The notes beneath the pieces are model-generated. The model made no database searches. It saw only the letters and a list, made by a program, of their open reading frames with translations, and was not told the DNA's origin. Both the position numbers and the translations under genes were made by a program. Below, in pieces: positions 56,595 to 64,000 of a DNA stretch of 64,000 bases (positions are counted from its first letter, which is position 1; each line of letters opens with the position of its first letter). The DNA comes from Kitasatospora paranensis (GTDB lineage: Bacteria > Actinomycetota > Actinomycetes > Streptomycetales > Streptomycetaceae), in contig NZ_BAABKV010000001.1 in NCBI RefSeq assembly GCF_039544005.1, positions 1-64,000 of the forward strand. The letters run 5' to 3'.

Positions 56595-57185
56595 GTGTGG
56601 GGCGGCATGGACGAACGGGAGAGGCGGCGGCAGCGGGCCGGGGAGGACGGCGGCCGGGAAACCGGCGGCCGCGGCACCCTGTCGCCCACCGTTGTCCGGG
56701 CCGCGCGGCAGGACGTGGCCGCGGCTGCAGTCCGGCTCCCCGGCGCCGCCGGATGGCTGGACGGAGCCGGGACCGCCGAGCACAGCGGTCCGTTGGTGGC
56801 CGAGGTCTGGGTCTTCGATGTCCGGGGCCGCAGGATCCTGCTGGAGGAACACCCGTGGCGTGGGCTTGTGCCGCCGGGCGGGAAGGTCGATGCCGGCGAG
56901 ACGCCGCGCCGGGCGGCGGCCAGGGAGCTTCTCGAGGAGACGGGTCTGTCCGCCGTGCTGCTGAACAGGCCGGCGATGGCTTTCGTGCGGCGCTTCCGTG
57001 CGGACTCGGCGGCGACCACGCTCGGCCTGTCGTACGCGGCGGTCGTCGACCCGCGGCAGCCCCTGCGGTGCGAGCCCGGTCAGCCCGCCGCCTGGTTCGC
57101 TCTCGACAGCGCCTGGGCGTCCGCCTTTCCGGAGGACCGGGACCGCATGCGCCGCTTCTTCGGCTCCCTGGCGACGGCCCGGTGA
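56595..57185 (+). CDS. Nudix hydrolase, in frame with the WhiB gene
   Basis: A 196-residue frame with a full Nudix box (GGKVDAGETPRRAAARELL then EETGL), preceded by VAEVWVFDVRGRRILLEEHP. The first 20 residues (VWGGMDERERRRQRAGEDG) are the C-terminus expected of the upstream WhiB protein, so the true Nudix start is probably further in. No separate ribosome-binding site is evident. Read through the amber codon, it would form a WhiB-Nudix fusion. Confidence 0.75.
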   Translation: MWGGMDERERRRQRAGEDGGRETGGRGTLSPTVVRAARQDVAAAAVRLPGAAGWLDGAGTAEHSGPLVAEVWVFDVRGRRILLEEHPWRGLVPPGGKVDAGETPRRAAARELLEETGLSAVLLNRPAMAFVRRFRADSAATTLGLSYAAVVDPRQPLRCEPGQPAAWFALDSAWASAFPEDRDRMRRFFGSLATAR

Positions 57186-57289
57186 CGCGCCGCCGGATCG
57201 CTCTGACAGCGGGTCCTCCGTGGTGGCCGGGTCGCTGGATCGCTCATGGGGAGCGGTGGGTGGGGGTGAGTTCCTGATGGCTTGTGGGA

Positions 57290-57440
57290 TGTGATGGAGC
57301 CGTCCGGCCGGCTGCTCGGGTGCGGCCGCACGGTGGTGGGACGGCGAACCTGGACGACGAGGCGGTGTTCGCCGCGGTCGTCCATGTGCTGACGACCGGT
57401 TGCGCGTGGTGTCGGCTGCCACCGTGCTTCGGCTGTCGAG
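57290..57440 (+). pseudogene. IS5-type transposase relic
   Basis: A short stretch encodes NLDDEAVFAAVVHVLTTGCA and then WCRLPPCFG, the N-terminal motif of IS5-family transposases. Nothing of the catalytic domain follows. A decayed insertion sequence. Confidence 0.6.
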
Positions 57441-58048
57441 GTCGACGGCTCTGCCACCGGAAGCAACTCATCTGTGCGGTCCGTTCACATGGTGCCGCGA
57501 AGCAGCACTCCCCAGGGGCACGCCCGGCACGTTCCAGGACAGCTCGTCGGACCCCTGCCCCTGAGCCGACAAGGACGCGCCGGCCACCCGGCCTCGAGGA
57601 GCGGCTTGCACCGCCCCCTTCGCCAACCCGCCCACCCACTCCCCCGCCTACTGACGCATCGCGGTGCCGGCCCGAGATCGGAGAGGATCTCGAAGCCCGA
57701 CCGACAGCCCCCGGCCTGCGCCCCTGCCGAGGATCGCCGCTTCGGCTACTCGATGGCCTTGACGTGACCGATCGCCAGAACCGGCACGCTGCGCGCAGGA
57801 GCGCACCTAGCCGCCCTTGGCGAGAGTGGGGCGCCGCAGCGGATCGTGTTCATCCCTGCGTTGAACGCTTCCCGGGACATGGGCGGCACGGGCATCGCCT
57901 CCGCAGGGCCCCTCCGTACCGACGCCGACCGCACGTTGCCGGAATGTAATCTTCAATACATTCACGTCCGACTTGGACTGCCTGTAATTTCTGTTCACGC
58001 CGGCTCGTCGCGCTCGCCGCTCACCTCCTGCAGCTCTGGAAGGCCCCC
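57441..58048. other. Non-coding stretch
   Basis: No gene seen. The last 120 bases before the lipoprotein gene are AT-richer (about 57940-58000) and may hold its promoter. Confidence 0.4.
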
Positions 58049-59017
58049 ATGCCCGCGAACCGCTCGACCATGACCAGAATCGCCGTGATCACGGCCACCG
58101 CAGCCCTCTGCAGCCCGCTCCTCAGCGCATGCGAAAGCACTGCGAGAACCGGCTCGGACCCAGCTCCCGCATCATCTGCCCCCGTGTCCGTCCAGGGCAT
58201 CGCGATCAGCGCCTCGCCCGAGCTCGCCGCCAAGCTGCCGGCCGACATCAGGAAGGCGGCCGTCATCCGGGTGGCCTCGGACATCCCCTACCCGCCGTTC
58301 GAGATGTACGAGAGCGAGGGCAGCAAGAAGATCGTCGGCATCGACGTCGATCTCGGCGCCGCCGTCGGAGCCCGCCTCGGCATCAGGTTCGACTTCCAGG
58401 CCCAGAAGTTCGACGGGATCCTCCCGGCGATCCAGGCCGGGAAATTCGACGCTGTCATGTCGGCCATGACCGACAAGAAGGAACGCGAGAAGGCCGTGGA
58501 CTTCGTCGACTACATCAACGCCGGCCCTGGATGGCTCGTCAAGAAGGGCAACCCGGACGGGATCAAGGTCGTCACCGACGTGTGCGGCAAGGCCGTCTCG
58601 GTGCAGACCGGCACCAACCACCAGAAGATCCTCGACCAGCGCCAGGAGCTCTGCAAGTCCCAGGGCAAGCCTCCGATCACCGTGATGGCCTTCCCGAAGG
58701 ACTCCGAGGCGCAGCTCGCCCTGCGCAGCGGGAAGGTGGTGGCGGACTTCCTCGACGAGGTGACGGCGGTCTACGTTTCCGAGACCGCGGAGGGAGGCAC
58801 CGTCTTCGACGCCGTGACCGGCCGGGAGGCGGTCGGCGAGACCAGCGCCTCCCCCATCGGAATCGGCGTCTCGAAGAGTGCCTCCGGCCTCAAGGAGGCC
58901 GTCCAGGGCGCCTTGCAGTCCCTGATGGACGACGGCACATACGGCAAGATCTTGGCCGCCCGGCATCTGCCCGGCATCGCGATCGCGCAGGCGACGATCA
59001 ACGGCGCCCTGGACTGA
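58049..59017 (+). CDS. Solute-binding lipoprotein of an amino-acid type ABC transporter
   Basis: A 322-residue extracellular binding protein (SBP_bac_3 type). The N-terminal signal ends in the lipobox PLLSAC with Cys28. VIRVASDIPYPPFEMYESEG, GIDVDLGAAVGARLGIRFDF and GKFDAVMSAMTDKKEREKAV are the family's lobes. Substrate is probably an amino acid or related polar compound. No permease or ATPase gene is nearby, so it is an orphan or works with a distant transporter. An alternative ATG lies at residue 8. Confidence 0.9.
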   Translation: MPANRSTMTRIAVITATAALCSPLLSACESTARTGSDPAPASSAPVSVQGIAISASPELAAKLPADIRKAAVIRVASDIPYPPFEMYESEGSKKIVGIDVDLGAAVGARLGIRFDFQAQKFDGILPAIQAGKFDAVMSAMTDKKEREKAVDFVDYINAGPGWLVKKGNPDGIKVVTDVCGKAVSVQTGTNHQKILDQRQELCKSQGKPPITVMAFPKDSEAQLALRSGKVVADFLDEVTAVYVSETAEGGTVFDAVTGREAVGETSASPIGIGVSKSASGLKEAVQGALQSLMDDGTYGKILAARHLPGIAIAQATINGALD

Positions 59018-59687
59018 TCCAACGCACGGGTCGAAGCGTGAGCCGGCACGCATCCGGAGAGCTGTCGGGTGCTGAGCCGAGATACACGCCCTGCTCGCGC
59101 GCCACCGCTTCTCGGTCCCCGACCGGCCCGGGATCCGGCTGCGGACCCCGGCGGACCCGATCGCCTGCGCGCAGCCGAAGGCCTCGTCCTGCGGCTGCGC
59201 GCCACCGAGGTCCCGGTCCGTGGCCCGGCCGCCCACCGTGGCGGGTGACGGGCGTTCGTGTCCGGTATGAACAAGCAGAACGCCCATGGGGGACGAGGAA
59301 GGCCGGACCCTGCGGACCGGGGCGCAGCACGATGCCCCGGCGCCGAGGGCAGCGACGCCCTCTTCCGCCAGTTCTCCGGCATCCAAGTCCTCCTTGATGA
59401 GGGCTGCTTTGCTCTTCATCGGGATCACCCGGGCCAGGCCGTCACGCCACCGCGAAAGGCGAACAAGCTCCCCGCCGAGCAACACCGCACCCCCACCGCG
59501 GACACCCACACCGAGAGCCGCGCCCTCTCCCATCGGCTCACCGGCACCGACTTCTTCACCCTCTCCTGCGAGGCCCTGAGGGCGAAGCGGGTGCGGCATG
59601 ACCGCTCGGCCGACGGGGGCTCTCCTCTCGGCACCGGAAGGCCCCCGTCTTCAGCTCGGCCGGACGGAACGCGTGCAATCCGACGCG
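59018..59687. other. Non-coding stretch with gene fragments
   Basis: No intact gene. Near 59080 a fragment reads IHALLARHRFSVPDRPGIRL, similar to the start of an endonuclease III-like (HhH-GPD) protein, but it does not continue. Confidence 0.4.
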
Positions 59688-59984
59688 CTAGGACGACGTC
59701 CGGAACGGCTTGGGTGCGCTTGCCGAGCCGGGAATCTGATCCGACGGGCTCGAAGAGTTGGGCGAACGTTCCTCGTAGGTGGCAAGGGCCAGGCCCAGCG
59801 CGAAGAAGGTCGGCGCCCACTCGCCGATGAAGATGCCCCAACGGTCGGCGCGCTCGAGCCCAGCCTGTTCGGCCTTCAGCGAAGTCATCCAACTGAGCAG
59901 CGAAAGGCCGATCGACCCAAAAGCAGCCGCGTACGCGTGCTCGCTGGCCACTCCGGCGTCGTGCAGCTTGCGGACGATCATCAT
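59688..59984 (-). CDS. Small two-helix membrane protein
   Basis: A 98-residue protein beginning MMIVRKLHDAGVASEHAYAA. Hydrophobic segments at about 20-36 and 56-72 (GIFIGEWAPTFFALGLALAT) suggest two membrane helices, with a Ser/Pro-rich tail. GAGGAG precedes the tandem ATGs. Family unknown. Confidence 0.6.
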   Translation of the reverse strand: MMIVRKLHDAGVASEHAYAAAFGSIGLSLLSWMTSLKAEQAGLERADRWGIFIGEWAPTFFALGLALATYEERSPNSSSPSDQIPGSASAPKPFRTSS

Positions 59985-60397
59985 GATTGCAACTCCTCGT
60001 GGAGGGGACTGTGCTCCCACTCTTTGCGCGTCCGGCGGGTGGCGCCGGTTGCACTGCTTACGCAGCGAAGAGGCAGGTGCCCACAGTTGCGCCGGCCCAC
60101 AAACGAACCATGGCGCGAGAACGCCGCACCACAACCGGGGTAGCCCTGGGCCGGAAACTCGCGCGGACACCCGTGAGCGCGCCGCCGCCCAGGCAGCTGC
60201 TCGGCGAAGTCGCCGACGCGCCAACTGCCGGAGCTCACTGGAGGCGACCGCGGGGGCAACGGCACACATCGACACCACCGAGGTGGCCGTCGTGAAGGAC
60301 TCTCGGGCCAGTTCGCCGGCCCGGCGGGTCGCCGGCCGGGCTTCTCGGCCAGACCGCCCGGCTGGAGGTCCGTCCCCATCCATCCGGGACGGGTCGC

Positions 60398-60577
60398 GTC
60401 GATCAGCACGACGCGTTGACCGCCGACCTCCTGCGGGACCTGCGCACCGCGCGGCCCCACCCAGTGGTCTCCCTGACGATGCCCACCAACCGACGCGAAC
60501 CGGACCACGCCCGGGACGCAGTGCGGCTACGCAACCTTCTCGCCGAAGCCGAGCGTCGGATCGAACCCTCAGCGTGA
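60398..60577 (+). pseudogene. N-terminal relic of a baeRF-type protein
   Basis: The frame reads LTADLLRDLRTARPHPVVSL then TMPTNRREPDHARD and RLRNLLAEAERRIEPSA, then stops. This is the N-terminus of the bacterial release-factor-like (baeRF) family, whose members run to several hundred residues. The rest is gone. Confidence 0.55.
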
Positions 60578-60900
60578 CGGCAGAGTGTGCCCGTCCATTG
60601 ATGGGCAACCGGGCAGGCATGAGCAGGCGGGGAGCGGGCACAGCGCCGGCGCGTTCGTGCGTCGCGGCCGCCGTCGCAGCCGTGCACGGAGCCGCACCGG
60701 GTCAGCTGTCACGCCCGGCTCAGCCCGCTCGAAGGCCGTGGAGGACCAGGGAAGGCACCGTGGCAACGCCCGCGCGCTGCTGATCAGTCGTTCCAGGCCT
60801 CGGGGTTCGGGAGGGCGGCAGCGTGGTCGTGGAGATGCGCGGCGCTTTCAGGTCTCCTGGAGCAGATCAGCGGAGCCAACTGGCCTGCCACGCCTGCCCG
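60578..60900. other. Non-coding stretch
   Basis: No gene seen between the relic and the ThrE-type gene. Confidence 0.4.
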
Positions 60901-62282
60901 TCAGTATCCGCGGGTGCGTTCGGCGGCGAGGCGGTGCAGGGAGGGGACGCGGCGTAGTTGACGGGTGATTTCACCGCCGATGCTGACGCCGATGGCCAGC
61001 GCCAGGGCGATGGCTGCGGCACGGCTGAGGTCGCCGAGGCCGTCGGCGGGGCGTCCTTGGATGAAGGCGAGGACGCCGGTGTACGTGAGGGAGCCGGGCA
61101 GGAGGGGGCCGAGGGCCGCACTGATGTGCGGCAGGGGTTGCAGTTTCTGCTGGCGGGAGACGGTGTGGGCGAAGAGGGCGGCGGTGGCTGCGGCGATGCC
61201 GGTCGCGGCGATCGGGCTCATGTCCACTTGGCGGGTGAGGACGCCGAACACGGTCCAGGCGACGGCACCGTTGAGTGTGACGAACAGCAGCGTGTGGCGG
61301 GGGGTCTGCAGGAGAACGGCGAGGGAGATGGTGAGACCCGCGGCGGCGAGCAGCTGCAGCGCGGGCGCGGAGCTGCGTACCAGGGGTCTTCGGGGCGCAG
61401 GTGTGCGCCGAGGAGTTGGCCGATGGGCAGGACGGCGAGGACACCGAGGATGACGCCGGTGATGAGGTAGAGGAGTTCGACCAGGCGGGCGGCCGCGGTG
61501 AGATAGAAGCCGGTGAGGCCGTCCTGGACGGCAGCAACCAGGGCGCGGCCGGGCAGGAGGGCGAAGAGGCCGCCGGTGATGACCTGGGATCCGCGCAGGC
61601 CGGCGCCGGCCAGGGCGAGGACGACACCGACGACGGAGGCGGGGGCGGCCGCGACGGCGTACTGGTAGAACTCCGGCACGCCGCGGTCGTAGAACATGCC
61701 GGCGAGGCGGTCGCCGATGAAGGAGGCGACGAAGGCAGCCGAGAAGGTGAGCGCGGCCTTGGTGTCGGCGCTGCCGCCGACCAGGACGGTGGCGCTGGCC
61801 GCGAGCGAACCCGCGACCAGGGAGATCAGCCAGCCGGGGTACGGAGGGCTGCGGCGGCGGATCGCGGCCAGCCGCCGGCGGGCCTGCTCCAGGCCGAGGC
61901 GGCCTTCGGCAACCTGCGTCACGAATGTGTAGGTCGCCGACAGTCGCGTGTAGTTGGGAGCGCGCCGCCACACGGTGCGGTCCAGGATCATCGCGCCGTG
62001 GTCCGCCGAAGGGCGGTGGCTGATGGAGATCATGGTGAACGTGACCTGCGGCTCGCCGTCCAGGCCGTAGGTGCGGGCGACTGTGCGCATCGCGGCCTCG
62101 ACGTCCTCGGTGCCCTGGCCGTCGGCGAGCAGCAGCTCGCCCGCGTCCAGGGCCAGGCCCAGGACGCGGGCTGACCGCCGCTGCCGGTCCGGCTCGGTCG
62201 CGTGCCGACCGGCGGCATGGGACCGGTTGCGAAGCATGTGCAGGCGGCGGTGCCTGCCGGGGTGGAGGGTTGTTGAGGGCAC
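60901..62282 (-). CDS. thrE: Threonine/serine exporter family protein, ThrE type (one frame break)
   Basis: About 460 residues after repair. The N-terminal cytosolic part reads LGLALDAGELLLADGQGTED, then TFTMISISHRP. It is followed by about ten membrane helices (GWLISLVAGSLAASATVLVG, LVELLYLITGVILGVLAVLP). The frame breaks near 61377. One added C joins PEDPWY to RSSAPALQLLAAAG and the second membrane block. The layout is that of ThrE of corynebacteria, an exporter of Thr and Ser driven by the proton gradient. The GTG start at 62282 is two bases after the upstream stop; an ATG at 62237 is possible. Confidence 0.85.
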
Positions 62283-62284
62283 GG

Positions 62285-62941
62285 TCACAGGGAGTTCAGG
62301 ACGTCGTCGACCAGGCGGGTGCCGCCGCTGGCGATCAGGGTGACCGCGATGGCGGTGAGCAGGATCCCGGCGACCCGGTCCAGGATGGCCGCGGTGCTCG
62401 GGGAGACGCGGCGCACGAGGTGGCCGGAGAGGTAGAGGGTGATGCCGGTGACCGCGGCGTAGGCCAGGCCCGCGACGGTCATGGCGATGCCGGCCTTCCA
62501 GCCGGACACATCCGCGCGGTAGGCGACGAAGAAGCCGAAGGTGGTGCCGCCGAAGGTGAGCGGGAACGTGAGCGGGGTGAACACGATGGACCGCCACGGC
62601 GCTTTCGGGCCTCTGGCCGCCGCCGTGTCGTCGGGGGCCCGCGGGGAGGATCCGGAGCCGGTCATCATCGGCACGGCGGCCAGGATCAGCGCGATGCCAC
62701 CCGTGGCCGAGAGCGCGGCGGTGCTGATTCCGAGCAGTTCCAGCAGTGGCTCCCCCACCCACAGCGCCAGCAGCATGAGGATGGTGACGTTGCGGAACAG
62801 GCCGAACGACAGTTGGCGCTGTTCCTTCGGGGTGTAGCCCTCCATGTAGGGCAGGTAGGAGGAGAGGGCGGCGATCGGGCTGTAGAGCGCGAACAGGGCC
62901 AGGAACAGCAGTAGGGCGTGGCCCCAGTGGAACTCCGACAC
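62285..62941 (-). CDS. MarC family integral membrane protein
   Basis: A 218-residue protein with six predicted membrane helices. LLLFLALFALYSPIAALSSY is the MarC opening, and LLGISTAALSATGGIALILA the second family motif. MarC proteins are of unknown function, possibly transporters. GGGAGG precedes the GTG start. It sits between arginine deiminase and the ThrE-type gene on the same strand, which would suit a shared role in amino-acid handling. Confidence 0.85.
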   Translation of the reverse strand: MSEFHWGHALLLFLALFALYSPIAALSSYLPYMEGYTPKEQRQLSFGLFRNVTILMLLALWVGEPLLELLGISTAALSATGGIALILAAVPMMTGSGSSPRAPDDTAAARGPKAPWRSIVFTPLTFPLTFGGTTFGFFVAYRADVSGWKAGIAMTVAGLAYAAVTGITLYLSGHLVRRVSPSTAAILDRVAGILLTAIAVTLIASGGTRLVDDVLNSL

Positions 62942-62969
62942 GGGTGCCTCCCGGGTGTGAGGGTGCGCG

Positions 62970-64000
62970 TCAGTAGTCGACGGGGTCGCGGGTGAGGGGG
63001 CAGGTCATGCAGTGTCCGCCGCCGCGGCCGCGCCCGAGCTCGGCGCCGACGATGGTGATCACCTCGACGCCGGCCTTGCGCAGCAGGGTGTTGGTCTGGG
63101 TGTTGCGGTCGTAGGTGAAGACGACGCCGGGTTCGACGGCGACGGCGTTGTTGCCGCTGTCCCACTGCTGGCGCTCGGAGGCATAGACGTCGCCGCCGGT
63201 CTCGATCACGCGCAGACCGCCGCTGATGCCCAGGGCCTCGGCGACGATGTCGGTGAACGCCCGGTCGCCCTCGTCGGTCACCTCCACGCCTGGTGCCTTA
63301 TCCACGGGGCGCAGCGAGAAGGTGTGCACCGCGTTCATGATGGCCGGGTGCTGGGTGACGATGTCGCGGTCGGCGAAGGTGAACACCGTGTCGAGGTGCA
63401 TGGCGGCGCGCAGCCGGGGCATTCCGGCCACCACCACCTGCCGGGCGGCGCCCCGGGCGAAGAGTGCGGCGGCGACCTGGGTGATCGCCTGCCGGGAGGT
63501 GCGCTCGCTCATGCCCATCAGGACGACGCCGTTTCCGACCGGCATGATGTCGCCGCCCTCGAAGGTGGCCTGGCCCCACTCCCGCTCGGGGTCGCCCCAC
63601 CAGACGGTGGAGGTGCGGTAGTCGGGGTGGAAGGAGTAGACCGCCTTCATCAGCAGGGTCTCGTCGTGGCGGGCCGGCCAGTAGAGCGGGTTGAGGGTGA
63701 GTCCGCCGTAGAGCCAGCAGGTGGTGTCGCGGGTGTAGAGGGTGTTCGGCAGCGGCGGCATCAGGTACTCGCGGGTGCCGGTCGCCTCCTGGCGAGGGCC
63801 AGGTGGCCGGTGCGGAAGTCCTCGGGCAGGTCCGTGGTGGCCAGGCCGCCGATCAGGTACTCCGCGAGTTCGCGCGGGGCCAGCGTCTCCAGGTACGCCC
63901 GGGTGCCGTCGATCAGACCGAGGCCGACCTCGTTGGCGGTGATCTTCCGGTCGAGCAGCCAGCCGCGGGCCTCGGGGAGGGCGACGGTCTGCGCGAGGAG
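62970..64000 (-). CDS. arcA: Arginine deiminase, N-terminus beyond the window (one frame break)
   Basis: The C-terminal 340 or so residues of arginine deiminase, which converts arginine to citrulline and ammonia. [42 protein letters not shown] and the nucleophile segment [11 protein letters not shown] are all present. The upstream part ([20 protein letters not shown]) reads to near 63791, where one added C restores [16 protein letters not shown]. The gene runs off the right edge. Confidence 0.88.
   Translation of the reverse strand, partial: PRADRRPPRGPRLAARPEDHRQRGRPRSDRRHPGVPGDAGPARTRGVPDRRPGHHGPARGLPHRPPGPRQEATGTREYLMPPLPNTLYTRDTTCWLYGGLTLNPLYWPARHDETLLMKAVYSFHPDYRTSTVWWGDPEREWGQATFEGGDIMPVGNGVVLMGMSERTSRQAITQVAAALFARGAARQVVVAGMPRLRAAMHLDTVFTFADRDIVTQHPAIMNAVHTFSLRPVDKAPGVEVTDEGDRAFTDIVAEALGISGGLRVIETGGDVYASERQQWDSGNNAVAVEPGVVFTYDRNTQTNTLLRKAGVEVITIVGAELGRGRGGGHCMTCPLTRDPVDY

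Noticed and set aside
59258-59830. Plus-strand frame with QFSGIQVLLDEGCF
   Set aside because: The frame lacks a ribosome-binding site and family motif; coding sense is too short to call a gene.

Overview
The window is very GC-rich, codon-biased DNA of a streptomycete type (Streptomyces or Kitasatospora). Support comes from a WhiB-family gene, SpoIIE-type phosphatases, an XRE regulator with a TPR-like tail, a HEAT-repeat protein, and many GTG starts with 4-base GTGA or ATGA overlaps. The left 50 kb is accessory DNA. A divergent pair resembling the telomere proteins Tap and Tpg suggests a subtelomeric chromosome arm or a linear plasmid. The right end (about 58-64 kb) carries ordinary chromosomal-type genes: a solute-binding lipoprotein, a ThrE-type exporter, a MarC-family protein and arginine deiminase. 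No tRNA, rRNA or CRISPR array was seen.

Layout. 1-3978: gene-poor DNA with hairpins and diverged direct repeats around one hypothetical gene. 3979-6163: a small membrane protein coupled to an HTH protein, then a protein of unknown function. 8015-15315: a helicase with helicase-associated repeats, the Tpg-like/Tap-like pair, small proteins and a Cys-rich protein. 15583-21863: a three-gene ABC-3C type conflict operon (DUF3732 ATPase, middle component, nuclease-like third component) behind a second helicase. About 22321-30577: a Tn7-like transposon with TniQ, a degenerate TnsA-like protein, a DDE transposase, an AAA+ regulator and a zinc-ribbon nuclease-like protein. 30747-32324: an orphan nuclease toxin domain with a SUKH-type immunity gene, and a gene fragment. 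32870-37504: a nuclease-like protein, an XRE regulator, and a divergent operon of Gfo/Idh/MocA oxidoreductase, DegT aminotransferase and Nudix hydrolase. 38277-45333: a second transposition module (HTH-AAA+ fusion, TniA, TniB, unknown protein) running into two tandem DUF4238 paralogues. 45691-49473: HEAT-repeat, DciA-like, nuclease-like and double-SANT proteins. 50518-55682: a signalling cassette of two PP2C/SpoIIE phosphatases, a B12-binding protein with the Wx9EH signature, a STAS protein and a MarR regulator. 56352-57185: a WhiB gene cut by an amber codon and reading in frame into a Nudix gene. 57290-60577: relics around a solute-binding lipoprotein. 60901-64000: ThrE-type exporter, MarC and arginine deiminase (cut by the window edge).

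Sixteen reading-frame breaks were found in otherwise well-conserved genes. Fourteen are repaired by adding one G or C next to an existing G or C. The other two need one base removed or two added. This looks like systematic consensus error, so these genes are annotated as CDS with the break marked and not as pseudogenes. Lengths given for such genes are after repair.
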